The notes beneath the pieces were generated by a model, which ran no database searches, was not told where the DNA came from, and was given only the letters and a program-made list of their open reading frames with translations. Positions 34,328 through 44,303 of a stretch of DNA of 64,000 nucleotides are shown here, piece after piece. The translations under genes and the position numbers were made by a program. Within the stretch, counting starts at the first letter, position 1; every line of letters starts with the position of its first letter. The DNA is from Pontibacter vulgaris (lineage in GTDB: Bacteria; Bacteroidota; Bacteroidia; Cytophagales; Hymenobacteraceae), in contig NZ_JAJVDH010000004.1 in assembly GCF_022758145.1 (NCBI RefSeq), forward strand, positions 423,685 to 487,684, written 5' to 3'.

Positions 34328-35173
34328 CTACTTGATAGCAAAAGTAAGTACCGGTATGGCAGCATGGTTAACCAGATCCTCTGCTATACTTCCGCTTAAA
34401 AGGTGTGCAAATCCGGTTCTGCCATGCGTAGCCATCATGATCAGGTCTGCGTTTATATCCTGGGCAAAGTGCAGAATACCATCTTCTTCCATTACATCGT
34501 TATACACGTTCAGGGTATAATTGGTAAGGCCGTAACGTTCAGCTGCTTTCTGCATCTTATTTTTAACATTGCTGCTCGATTCAAAAGCGCCCGGCGTATT
34601 AATGTATACCATATGCACTTTGGCTTCAAAAAGCGCCTGTATACTTTTAAACTTCTCGATAGCTGCCCCTATTTCCCTTTTAAAATCAGATGCCAGCACA
34701 ATATTCTTGATATCGAAACTTGGGTGGCGCCGCTTAACGGTAAGTACCGGGCATTCGGCTGTGCGCACTACTTTTTCTGTGTTAGAGCCGATCAGAAACT
34801 CATCAAACCCACTTGAGCCCTTTGAGCCCATCACTACCAAATCCACCTGGTCTTCTTTTATAACTCTCCTGATCTTACCAATTACACGGTCCACATCCAC
34901 TTCCTGCACTACGTCTACGCCTTCATGGCTAATAGTTTTGGCCAGGTCCGCAATCTGCCTGCGCGATGATTCCAGCAGTTGCAGAACGTATACCTGCTCC
35001 ATGTTGTCTTGTGTAAATGTATCGCCGGTGGCACTAAAGGTTGGGGCATAAGGCGCTTCGATAACATGTAGTAACTTAATTGAGGCACCGGTTTTACGTG
35101 CTAAAGCAATGGCAACTTCAAAGGCGTTTTTTGCCTGTTCGGAAAAATCAGTAGGTACAAGAATCCTTTTCAT
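34328..35173 (-). CDS. Universal stress protein, tandem UspA domains
   Basis: A 281-residue protein with two UspA domains (about 1-140 and 150-281). Each carries the ATP-binding motif: GSKGSSGFDEFLIGSNTEKVV in the first and ATHGRTGFAHLLSGSIAEDLV in the second. It is a cytosolic nucleotide-binding stress protein. It is monocistronic, sitting between gap and the lipid-kinase gene. Confidence 0.93.
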   Translation of the reverse strand: MKRILVPTDFSEQAKNAFEVAIALARKTGASIKLLHVIEAPYAPTFSATGDTFTQDNMEQVYVLQLLESSRRQIADLAKTISHEGVDVVQEVDVDRVIGKIRRVIKEDQVDLVVMGSKGSSGFDEFLIGSNTEKVVRTAECPVLTVKRRHPSFDIKNIVLASDFKREIGAAIEKFKSIQALFEAKVHMVYINTPGAFESSSNVKNKMQKAAERYGLTNYTLNVYNDVMEEDGILHFAQDINADLIMMATHGRTGFAHLLSGSIAEDLVNHAAIPVLTFAIK

Positions 35174-35293
35174 GGTTCTATCGGTTTGGGGTTTTCAGCT
35201 CTATGAATGTACGAAAGTATAAGTAAATTCTTATTTAAATCATGACATATATCACTATACTTATTTTATACTTTTTTGGCTGCTGCAAAAGCA

Positions 35294-35342
35294 TATAAAA
35301 CAAGAAAGGCCCACCATAATGGTGGGCCCTTCTTGTTTTATA
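35294..35342 (-). terminator. Terminator after class I gap
   Basis: A 24-bp inverted repeat with one mismatch (35294-35317 and 35319-35342) contains GGCCCACC/GGTGGGCC and an AAAACAAGAA tract. It ends at a TATACTT word and lies 20 bases beyond the gap stop. Confidence 0.85.
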
Positions 35343-35361
35343 CTTTAAGCTTAACAGCTTC

Positions 35362-36360
<999 letters not shown>

Positions 36361-36483
36361 TTAAGTTTTGAAAGGTTTAAATTTCTGGTGCGAAGTTACA
36401 ATTACCATAGTGTAAAACCAATATTTTTTTCCACACTGAGAATGAACATCTTACAAAAAATAACGTTTTTTATGAATAGAATA

Positions 36484-36514
36484 TTTGGTTTGTAAAATAT
36501 GAGCCGTATATTTG
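36484..36514 (+). promoter_or_regulatory. Promoter of tRNA-Glu (TTTG-N19-TAnnTTTG)
   Basis: TTTG at 36484-36487 is separated by 19 bases from TATATTTG at 36507-36514, a full match to the Bacteroidota -33/-7 consensus. It lies directly upstream of the tRNA gene. Confidence 0.8.
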
Positions 36515-36536
36515 CACCACAATACGACACTAATAC

Positions 36537-36608
36537 GGTCCGTTCGTCTAGGGGTTAGGACTTCAGATTTTCATTCTGGCAACAGGGGTTCGATTCCCCT
36601 ACGGACTA
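36537..36608 (+). tRNA. tRNA-Glu (anticodon TTC)
   Basis: The sequence folds as a tRNA: acceptor GGTCCGT/ACGGACT (first pair G-U), D arm GTC...GAC, anticodon loop TTTTCAT giving anticodon TTC, and T arm AGGGG TTCGATT CCCCT. The discriminator is A and CCA is not encoded. It has a strong promoter upstream and a terminator downstream, so it is a single-gene unit. It marks the left edge of the putative island. Confidence 0.96.
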
Positions 36609-36621
36609 CACAGTAAAGTTT

Positions 36622-36657
36622 AAAAACCCGCTTATTTCAACAAATAAGCGGGTTTTT
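36622..36657 (+). terminator. Terminator after tRNA-Glu
   Basis: A perfect 16-bp stem (36622-36637 and 36642-36657, loop CAAC) ends in a T run, 13 bases after the tRNA. Confidence 0.9.
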
Positions 36658-37019
36658 TCATTTTAGAGTAACAAAAAAGTAACAAAAAAGATTTTTGCAG
36701 CTTTTATCCTCCCTTGTCCTTTCTCAATTCCTTTTACACAAATTTGAATAATTACCAGCCAGTACTGAAACTCATTCTCATATTCTCCTCAAGGATTTTA
36801 AATTTAAACAGGTCCTAAGTATTATGATTTAAATTAGCAAAATAGCTGACATTATCTATTGCAAAGAGCGTAGTAGTTTATGAAAAGATTAACCTTGTAA
36901 AGGCTATATTTATCTGCATATAAAAAGTTTTGTGCTTGTGAGAGAACCTTGTATCAAGTAGTAGTTAGACTTTTATAAAAGCTAATAGTCTTTTAACGTC
37001 AGCCTACATAATATCTTTT
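36658..37019. other. AT-rich intergenic region at island left edge
   Basis: No gene is visible. An 11-base unit AGTAACAAAAA occurs twice in direct tandem at 36667-36677 and 36678-36688, next to the tRNA terminator. The rest is AT-rich without clear structure. This is where an integrase gene or attachment site would be expected, but no integrase remnant can be read. Confidence 0.5.
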
Positions 37020-37655
37020 CTATTCAGCCACAGGAATTGAAACTTTCAGTTTATCCCAGCTGATAACTATCATACCTTTATTATTACTTTCAGATACAAT
37101 CTCGTAACGCAGTCGCTCCTGTGGTTGCACTACTTCCTCTGGCTTTACTGTAATGCGTAGTACATCATCTTTTTCAGAATAATCATCTGCCAGGTGCTGT
37201 TCCCAGTTTCTGTTTATAATTATAGACCACTCATTTTCATCGGGAATGGTGAACAAGGCATATTTACCAGCAGGCATGCGCTCGCCTCCTATGGTAATAT
37301 CCTTATCTGTTGTAAGGCTGGTGGCCGAGTGTGCCCCCGTAACCCACACCTGATTGTAGGCAACTAACCCACCCCAGATCATGCGCCCGCGAACGGCTGG
37401 TGAATGGTAATTGATTGTCAGGTGCGCGTCGCCGATCATACCATGGGCTTCTGCCTTCAGGCTGCCTTTCAGCGTATCGGTTTCTGCTTGTACCTCAATA
37501 GTGGTAGCACCTTCACTTGGTTGCATGTTATGTCGGGCATGGCTTTCCTGTTCTACCGGTATTTCTTGTTCCTGCTCTTTTTCAGGCTGATTGCAGTATG
37601 TAAGCACAGCGGTTAGTAAAATAGCCGCCCCAATTCTTTGAAAGTTTTTGGACAT
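37020..37655 (-). CDS. DUF2911 lipoprotein
   Basis: A 211-residue predicted lipoprotein using ATG 37655 (MSKNFQRIGAAILL, lipobox LTYC at about 21). ATG 37667 is also possible. An acidic/Gln-rich linker with a His pair (SHARHNM) leads to a DUF2911 domain (about 55-210). Its signatures are INYHSPAVRGRMIWGGLVAYNQVWVTGAH, PAGKYALFTIP and WSIIINRNW. The function is unknown. It is the first island gene next to the tRNA. Confidence 0.88.
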   Translation of the reverse strand: MSKNFQRIGAAILLTAVLTYCNQPEKEQEQEIPVEQESHARHNMQPSEGATTIEVQAETDTLKGSLKAEAHGMIGDAHLTINYHSPAVRGRMIWGGLVAYNQVWVTGAHSATSLTTDKDITIGGERMPAGKYALFTIPDENEWSIIINRNWEQHLADDYSEKDDVLRITVKPEEVVQPQERLRYEIVSESNNKGMIVISWDKLKVSIPVAE

Positions 37656-37783
37656 GTTGGTTAACATTGTGAATTCTAAAGCTACAAATATTTTAAAACA
37701 GACGGCACAGCATGCATGGAATATCAACACGCTCTTAAACCCCTTTTGTAAACTTTTTTTAAGCGGAAAAGATAATGGTTATC

Positions 37784-38233
37784 TTATTCCATTTTCTTCA
37801 AGATCGCCTTCATTTCTACTATTTCCTTTTCCTGTGATTCTATGATCTGCCGGGCTAGTTCTTTTACTTCAGGATCTTGTAGGTTAGACTCCTGGCTTAC
37901 CAGTATAGCGGAGGAATGATGCGGAATCATGGATTTCATAAATTGCCTGTCATCCACCAACGCTTGACTTCTCAGCAGTAAAAATGCCCCAGCCATTACC
38001 ACCAGGCTTACACCTACTATAATTCCGTTCAGTTTCTTATCTTTATACATAGATGTCATAAATCCGAGCATAACAAGTGCCATGGGAGCTACCATGAGCA
38101 ATGCCATGTATAAACGGTTCAGGTTCAGGTATACATGGTCAAACTTATCTGCATTTAAAAACATTACGCCGTACATGATTACGAAGGAAACGCTCAGCAT
38201 GAGAAAGAACTTCTTATAATTTCCCTTTTCCAT
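37784..38233 (-). CDS. Membrane protein with C-terminal DUF305 domain
   Basis: A 149-residue protein with three transmembrane helices (about 8-26, 40-60 and 70-88). A DUF305 segment at the C-terminus contains FMKSMIPHHSSAILVSQES and ARQIIESQEKEI. The HH pair and Met are putative metal ligands. DUF305 proteins commonly accompany copper-resistance genes, which fits the nearby multicopper oxidase. Confidence 0.88.
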   Translation of the reverse strand: MEKGNYKKFFLMLSVSFVIMYGVMFLNADKFDHVYLNLNRLYMALLMVAPMALVMLGFMTSMYKDKKLNGIIVGVSLVVMAGAFLLLRSQALVDDRQFMKSMIPHHSSAILVSQESNLQDPEVKELARQIIESQEKEIVEMKAILKKME

Positions 38234-38453
38234 TTTATTAAATTTAAGAGTTTCAGTTTTTCAATTTATGCCTGCTTTCACCTAATATAGGGGTACAGGT
38301 ATTTTACAAACTTAGTTTAGTAAAATCAGAATGGTGCTTTATTGTTACAGGGGTAACTATAAGGTGTAGAGCGATATTGGTACTTGTACTGTATGAACAC
38401 CTGAAATTATAAGTTTTGTATATTGCTTACACTACCTTTTAAAACAAGTAAAT

Positions 38454-38756
38454 TTAAAGGCATTCCAGCCAATCAAGGATAATGTGAATGACAAGCCCTA
38501 AACCCAAAAGCCTGGTTTTAGGCCAGAAGCTTAAGAGCACATAGACAGGTATTAACCAATAGCTATGTAACACGTGAAATCCTACACTGCACCTTGTGGG
38601 ATCTACAATAGGATCAGCCCAAAGATGATCTACATCAATTAAGATAGCTGAAAACATAATCAGCGCAGCCTGTTTAAAATTATCCTGAAAGAAAAACCAG
38701 GCAATTAGTGTGGGTACTACCAGGTGTAGTACTAAATGCCAAATAAAGCCTGTCAT
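38454..38756 (-). CDS. DUF6122-like small membrane protein
   Basis: A 100-residue protein with about three transmembrane helices and conserved polar residues at helix ends: LHLVVPTLIAWFF, IDVDHLWADP, GFHVLHSYW and HIILDWLECL. The His/Asp pattern recalls membrane metal-dependent hydrolases and matches the Bacteroidota DUF6122 family from memory. The function is unknown. It lies between DUF305 and the multicopper oxidase on the same strand. Confidence 0.75.
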   Translation of the reverse strand: MTGFIWHLVLHLVVPTLIAWFFFQDNFKQAALIMFSAILIDVDHLWADPIVDPTRCSVGFHVLHSYWLIPVYVLLSFWPKTRLLGLGLVIHIILDWLECL

Positions 38757-38827
38757 GTGTTATTTTTTATTTAAACAGTGTCTTTCTACGCTTCCATTTA
38801 GTTTGCTGGTTTGTACCTTAAACTGCT

Positions 38828-41485
38828 TTAATAAACAAACGTAAGGCCAGCACCATACTTCATATCACTATCGTAATGCGTAGAAATCGAAACATACTTG
38901 GTCACTACGTATCGCAGGCCGGCCATGTATTCTTTATCGGTGTTGCCCATCAGGTTCAGGCGTAAGCGGTTGGTAAGTGGTACATCTTCGCGCCGCAACT
39001 GGAAACGGAACTTGCCTTTGCTGTCGGCTCTGGCTTCTGCCTGAATTAACATGGGCAAGGTATACTGCACCCCAGCCACGAAAGCTTTCCGGTTGTTCTG
39101 GTTGCTTGTCTGGCCCAGCAATGTTTCCTCAGCTTCATTCTCAACACTGTTGTAGTGATAATCAAACCCAACAAAGGGGAACAGCCACTGCATCTTTCCA
39201 AAGTAACGGCCAAAGTATGTCTCACTTTCTATACCATACTCTTTCTTAAAACCGATCCGCCATTCGGTAGAAAGCTGGTAACGTGAGCTGCCAAGTATAA
39301 ATTCTCCATCGCTGCCGTTGCTTTCCAACCCTACCATCCCCGATGGCAAAAACATTCTTTCCTCCCTATTTAATCTTTTCCAGGCCAGCTTCTGATCAGG
39401 AAGTTCCGGGTTTGGCGGGGAGTTCTGGTACGTAAATACCCGGCCCATACCTGCCATCATGTGGTAGAGAATATGGCAATGGAAAAACCAGTCGCCGCTC
39501 TCGGAGGCTGCAAACTCCAGGGTGTCTGTCTCCATCGGCAGAATATCGACCACGTTCTTCATAGGGGCATACTCACCCTGCTTGTTCAGCACCCGGAAGT
39601 CGTGGCCGTGCAGGTGCATGGGGTGGCGCATCATGGAGTTATTGAACATGATAACCTTTACATTCTCCCCTTTCTTGATCAGGATTTTATCAGATTCCGA
39701 CACTGTTTTATTATCCAAGGTCCAGACGTAGCGGTTCATGTTGCCGGTAAGCTCAAAACGCAGCACTTTTTCAGGCCCGGGTTTAAGAGTTGTTTTCTCA
39801 GGGGCACGCAACATACCATAGTTCAGGGTTACCATTTCACCATCGCTGCTATTCATGTTGCGCATGTCATGCCCTTCCATAGTATGCCCCTCGTGTGAGG
39901 TGGTATCAGCTTTCTGCTTCATTTGCATACTTATATCAGGAGCAGGATTAGCTATATCTCCTCCATGCATGCTGTGGTCCTGGACAGAAGACTCCGGGTA
40001 CATCACACTGTTCATGTCCATCTGCTGGTTGCTCATTTCCATATCCATCGGCTCCATGTCCCCGTTCATTTTCATCATGTCGTTCATCATCTTCATGCCT
40101 TCAAAGTATCTGAGCTTGCCTAAGCGCTGTGCAGGCATTTTCATGCCCCTGCCTAACCACAGCGAGGTAGCATTGGTACGATCTTCGGCAGTTGCCAGGA
40201 ACTCATATTGCATGTTTTCAGGTATGGTTACCAGCAGGTCGTAGGTCTCTGCAGGCGCTATGATCAGGCGGTCCACTTCCACAGGTTCTACATCGTTACC
40301 ATCGTTGCCCACTACCGTAATCTTACTGCCGGAATAGGTCAGCCAGAAGTAGGTGGAAGCGCCGCCATTAACTACTCGAAGCTTCACGACATCTCCGGCT
40401 GTAAAGTGTGTCTGCTCGGCTATGTCCTGCCCGTTGGTCAGAAACTTTTCATAGGCCACATCGCTCACATCCATCGCTGTCATCCGTTTCCACTCATTTT
40501 TGAGCTTGGTGCCGAAATGTCCTTTTTTAATAGCTTCGGCATATCCTTGTGTAGCTCCCTTGCGGATAGCAAACCAGTCGTTGGCACTGCGCAGTGACCG
40601 GTACACTTCCTTGGGGTTCAGATCGGTCCAGTCGCTGAGCACAATAGGTATAGCCGGTATATCCGGTTCATTCACCTTGTTAAAAATCAGGGCACCATAC
40701 ATGCCACTTTGCTCCTGAAACGCGCTGTGGCTGTGGTACCAGTACGTGCCGTTCTGGATGATCGGGAATTTATAGAGATATGTAGAGTGAGGTTTAATTG
40801 GTTTTTGAGTAAGCCAGGGAACTCCATCGAACCTATTGGGCAAAAACACGCCGTGCCAGTGTATGGAGGTTTCCACATCCATCTCATTGTGCACGTAGAT
40901 CTCGGCTGTATCGCCCTGGGTAAAGGTTAAGGCAGGTGCCGGAATGCTGCCGTTTATGGCCACCGCTCTTCTGGTTTTGCCGGTAAAATTAACCAGCGTA
41001 TCACGCACATAGAGGTCGTAGCGCACGGTGCGGGGTTTATATGTTGGCCCCGGGCTCTCCGGTTTATGTCCTGCTTTATGAACAGGCTTATCCTTTTCTT
41101 CCGGGTTTTGTACAGGTGTTACTGGCTTTTGCTGCGTAGGCTGCGCATGTTCATGAGCAGGTTGAGCTTTGTTCTGAGTCGGCTGCGCTTGTTTCTGCTG
41201 CACTTGTTTCTGCTGCACAGGTTTTTTAGGAGGTGTCGCAGGTTTGACTTTTACGGCTTTCTTTGGTGTGGCCTGTTGTTTTTTAGCTGGCACTTTTGGT
41301 TTCTGCTTTACCAGCGTCATGCCGCACTTGGGACATTTACCAGGCTTGGTGCTTTGCACTTCGGGGTGCATCGGGCAGGTATAGATCTCGGCCTTTTGTT
41401 GCTGGCTTGCCTTATGTTGTTCGTGCTGTGCAAAAGTATACTGCCCTATGCCGAGCAATAATACTAGTATCAAAAGTTTATACAT
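38828..41485 (-). CDS. copA: Multicopper oxidase CopA with metal-binding N-domain and CopB-like C-terminus
   Basis: An 885-residue exported protein. A signal peptide (1-19) precedes a heavy-metal-binding domain (35-60; YTCPMHPEV, CPKCGM) and a Lys/Gln/Pro-rich linker (61-150). Cupredoxin domains follow, with copper ligands IHWHG (208-212), YWYHSHS (248-254), HPMHLHGHDF (621-630) and HCHILYHMMAGM (669-680). A Met/His-rich insert (about 463-545) interrupts them. Residues about 730-885 look like an outer-membrane CopB beta-barrel fragment (GRYFGKMQWLFPFVGFDYHY). It is likely a periplasmic copper oxidase anchored at the outer membrane. Confidence 0.92.
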   Translation of the reverse strand: MYKLLILVLLLGIGQYTFAQHEQHKASQQQKAEIYTCPMHPEVQSTKPGKCPKCGMTLVKQKPKVPAKKQQATPKKAVKVKPATPPKKPVQQKQVQQKQAQPTQNKAQPAHEHAQPTQQKPVTPVQNPEEKDKPVHKAGHKPESPGPTYKPRTVRYDLYVRDTLVNFTGKTRRAVAINGSIPAPALTFTQGDTAEIYVHNEMDVETSIHWHGVFLPNRFDGVPWLTQKPIKPHSTYLYKFPIIQNGTYWYHSHSAFQEQSGMYGALIFNKVNEPDIPAIPIVLSDWTDLNPKEVYRSLRSANDWFAIRKGATQGYAEAIKKGHFGTKLKNEWKRMTAMDVSDVAYEKFLTNGQDIAEQTHFTAGDVVKLRVVNGGASTYFWLTYSGSKITVVGNDGNDVEPVEVDRLIIAPAETYDLLVTIPENMQYEFLATAEDRTNATSLWLGRGMKMPAQRLGKLRYFEGMKMMNDMMKMNGDMEPMDMEMSNQQMDMNSVMYPESSVQDHSMHGGDIANPAPDISMQMKQKADTTSHEGHTMEGHDMRNMNSSDGEMVTLNYGMLRAPEKTTLKPGPEKVLRFELTGNMNRYVWTLDNKTVSESDKILIKKGENVKVIMFNNSMMRHPMHLHGHDFRVLNKQGEYAPMKNVVDILPMETDTLEFAASESGDWFFHCHILYHMMAGMGRVFTYQNSPPNPELPDQKLAWKRLNREERMFLPSGMVGLESNGSDGEFILGSSRYQLSTEWRIGFKKEYGIESETYFGRYFGKMQWLFPFVGFDYHYNSVENEAEETLLGQTSNQNNRKAFVAGVQYTLPMLIQAEARADSKGKFRFQLRREDVPLTNRLRLNLMGNTDKEYMAGLRYVVTKYVSISTHYDSDMKYGAGLTFVY

Positions 41486-41727
41486 TTTAAGATGGTAAGG
41501 TAATTAAAAGCGCTTTATAAGTATACCTGTGATACACAATGCTTAAAGGGTCTTTTACCCACGTCTAAGCTCGTACTGCAAAATTTATATCTCTGTTTAC
41601 ACGAATCAGCTTCATAGGTTGGACTAGCCTCTTTTAGTACCTGGATAAATGGTGGTGGCTGACCAACAGATTTAGCTGAGTTTCTTCTTTCTAACATATT
41701 CCGGTGGCATTGTCATTTAATGGATAG

Positions 41728-43176
41728 TTAGTAATTGTTAACGCAGTCGGACATGGTCTCTTTAATGGACTGCGGATGACATTGTGATTCCACCTCTGCT
41801 TCCTTTTCCAGGTTCATCCAGGTACCCTTAGCAAACTTGTAGGCCAAGACCCCTGCACGGATTACTATGTCAATACCAATGGCAACCCAGACACCAGTAA
41901 GACCCCAGCCCAGGGTTATTCCCAAGTAATAAACCAGAACGGTGCGGATGGCCCACATACCGGCCGCCGTCAGGTACATGGGGAACTTTGTGTTATTGGC
42001 AGCCTGGTACGCGCCTGTAAGTGTTAATAGGGCGGCCAGAAAAGGCTGAAACGCACCCGACACTTTCAGGGCGTTTCCAATTTTAGAGATCACTTCCGGG
42101 TCTTCGGAGAACAGACTGCCTGCCCACTCTCCCAGGAAGAAGAGCAGTAAGCCCAACACCCCCATGATGCCCACAGCCATCCAGGCCCCTATCTTTGTGA
42201 AGGAAATTGCCTCCTCTATTCTTCCTGCACCTATCTGCTGTCCGGCCAGTATAGTAACTGCTGTGGCAAAGCCATAACCTGCCATATAGGAGATTACCTC
42301 CACGTTACCGGCAATCTGATGGGCGGCGAAGACGTTGGTTCCCAGCGAAACAATGAACCCGAAGTAGACAATCTGCCCTGCCCGCATAATGAGCACCTCA
42401 CCGGCCGCAGGGCTGCCTAATGTAGCAAGCTCTTTCTGATGGCCCCAGTCAACTGACCAAAAGTCCTTCCGGAAGGCCAGCACCTCCGAACGCTGTATGT
42501 AGTAGACCAGCAGAAGAGTCCCAAGTACACGGGAAGCAACTGTGGCCAAGGCAGCACCTGTCACCCCCATTTCGGGAAAAATCCAGAAACCGAAAATAAG
42601 AGCATACCCCAGGAATGCATGAAAGATGTTGATCATAATGCTGACTTTCATGGGTGCCCGTGTGTTACCTGAGCCCCGTAAATTGGCACTAAGCGCAAAC
42701 ATGAGCGACATAAACACGGAAGGGATACCCACAACCCGGAAGTAATTCTCCCCAATATCCAGCACCTGCTCTTCCAGCCCCATGAGCGTGAGCAGGGGGC
42801 GTGCGAAAAACAACGTTACGATACCTGTCAGAATGCCAAAAAGGATGGAGAGGATAATCGCCTGCTGCGCTATATGCCGGGCCCTTTCGACCTGTTTCGC
42901 TCCCAGGGCATTTGCCACCCTTACGTTTGCTGCCACCCCGATCGCCATAAAGACGGCAAAGTAGATAGCCAGTATGGCGTTGGTGGCCCCAATGGCAGAA
43001 ACCTCCGCTAAGCCTATCTTTGAGACAAAATAGACATCCACAAAGCCAATAAATGTCTGAAAGAAGTTCTCTACTACTGCCGGAAAAGCGAGGAGCAGGA
43101 CAATCTTCATTTTATCACGAAGAGTGGAAGTAACCGGTATATCTACTTGCTCTTTATTAGCTTCCATAGGCAACAA
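41728..43176 (-). CDS. MATE family efflux transporter
   Basis: A 482-residue membrane protein with twelve predicted helices in two homologous halves, the MATE layout. Family features include the early helix AFPAVVENFFQTFIGFVDVYFVSKIG, NLRGSGNTRAPM in the first half and GAYQAANNTKFPMYLTAAGMW in the second. It is a Na+ or H+ coupled multidrug exporter by family. ATG 43167 is an alternative start. The C-terminus is acidic and hydrophilic. It lies between copA and a His-tailed protein, all leftward. Confidence 0.92.
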   Translation of the reverse strand: MLPMEANKEQVDIPVTSTLRDKMKIVLLLAFPAVVENFFQTFIGFVDVYFVSKIGLAEVSAIGATNAILAIYFAVFMAIGVAANVRVANALGAKQVERARHIAQQAIILSILFGILTGIVTLFFARPLLTLMGLEEQVLDIGENYFRVVGIPSVFMSLMFALSANLRGSGNTRAPMKVSIMINIFHAFLGYALIFGFWIFPEMGVTGAALATVASRVLGTLLLVYYIQRSEVLAFRKDFWSVDWGHQKELATLGSPAAGEVLIMRAGQIVYFGFIVSLGTNVFAAHQIAGNVEVISYMAGYGFATAVTILAGQQIGAGRIEEAISFTKIGAWMAVGIMGVLGLLLFFLGEWAGSLFSEDPEVISKIGNALKVSGAFQPFLAALLTLTGAYQAANNTKFPMYLTAAGMWAIRTVLVYYLGITLGWGLTGVWVAIGIDIVIRAGVLAYKFAKGTWMNLEKEAEVESQCHPQSIKETMSDCVNNY

Positions 43177-43206
43177 TGCAGTTTCTAAAGATTTATCCTG
43201 TTGCGT

Positions 43207-43905
43207 TTAGTGATGGTGGCCATGATGCCCCAGTCCCGGAAGCTCAGCTACTTGCACGACATAGTCCAGGGTATACAGTAGCCCGTTCAGCAGGAATTGA
43301 ATCCACACCCGGTATAGCCCACTGGCAGTAAAAGCGGAGTGCAGCACCAGCACGTCCTCGTGCACCATGGGATGGACATGCAGGTATTCTTTTGTATCCA
43401 CATTGATCATGACCACATGGGCTTTAGCACCCAGAAAATGACCCAATGAAGAAGCCAGTATGGCAGCCTCACCCTGTTTCATAGTAACGCGTATGGCATT
43501 GAGGTCCTGCACATCCAGTTGCACGCTCACATTATCAACCGTTTTACTGAGCATATCCTGCTGGTAGCGCTGCACCTCTCTGCTATCACCGGCAACATCC
43601 ACCGTTTTTCGGATAACAACCGGTGCCGTATTCAGGGGCTTTACATCGCAGTAAAGCAGGAATTTGCCTCCAAAGGGAAATGTGAAGTCAACAGTGTATT
43701 CCGTACCTGTCTTTTCCGGGTGCTCGTGTGCAAAGAAAGAAAGGTCTTCTGATACTATGATGAGGTGAATGTCTTTGGTATGTACCTCTTCCAGCGCAAG
43801 GGGAACACCGGAGGCCTCCTGGTTAACAGGTGTGAGAAGTAATTTAACCTTTTCCTGTGCGCTTATGGCGGAAGGCTGGGAGCTTATTAAAACGTCAAAC
43901 ATCAA
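43207..43905 (-). CDS. His-tailed beta-sandwich protein of the copper cluster
   Basis: A 232-residue protein without signal peptide. It has two similar Ig/FixH-like beta halves: DIHLIIVSEDLSFFAHEHPE in the first and AHVVMINVDTKEYLHVHPMVHED in the second. The C-terminus is HHGHHH. His-rich loops at matching positions suggest metal binding. Similar proteins accompany copper or silver efflux systems in Bacteroidota, from memory. The role is inferred from neighbours. Confidence 0.65.
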   Translation of the reverse strand: MMFDVLISSQPSAISAQEKVKLLLTPVNQEASGVPLALEEVHTKDIHLIIVSEDLSFFAHEHPEKTGTEYTVDFTFPFGGKFLLYCDVKPLNTAPVVIRKTVDVAGDSREVQRYQQDMLSKTVDNVSVQLDVQDLNAIRVTMKQGEAAILASSLGHFLGAKAHVVMINVDTKEYLHVHPMVHEDVLVLHSAFTASGLYRVWIQFLLNGLLYTLDYVVQVAELPGLGHHGHHH

Positions 43906-44303
43906 CTAAGTTATTTAATTGTTATGCCTTGTGCCCTTAGGAGTTCGTAGATTCACTACTGCCTAAGAGCTATACGCTACACAAATTAGTTACGAGCAAC
44001 TGCACACACTGCTTAAGCAGTTATGAAGTCACTGTTTCCATTTTTAATGCTTACATAAGTCTTATGAAAGCGTGCTTGGTTATACCTTTCCGTGCACCCT
44101 TCTGTTTTATATATTCATGAGTTGTTTTTACATAATGTGGCTTTTAGCACAAGCTCGAGTGCCACTAAAACAGGCAACATCTGCCCTGATAGTGATTTCA
44201 AGCCTAAACATGCCCGACTACCTGAATCTGCCACCCCTATGTTTTTTTAACTCCCTATTTGTTATTGCGTTTAGAAGAACGCGCTAACAATTCTATATGC
44301 TTT
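43906..44303. other. Divergent intergenic region
   Basis: About 400 bases between the leftward His-tailed gene and the rightward channel gene. No gene, hairpin or clear TAnnTTTG element stands out; it should contain both promoters. Confidence 0.5.

Noticed and set aside
36667..36688. Tandem AGTAACAAAAA repeat as a possible att site or CRISPR-like repeat
   Set aside because: Only two adjacent copies without spacers; no second copy at the right island edge was found, so no att assignment is made.
39461..41461. Several long rightward frames rich in His, Met or Leu
   Set aside because: All are antisense to copA; their unusual composition mirrors the His/Met-rich copA codons.
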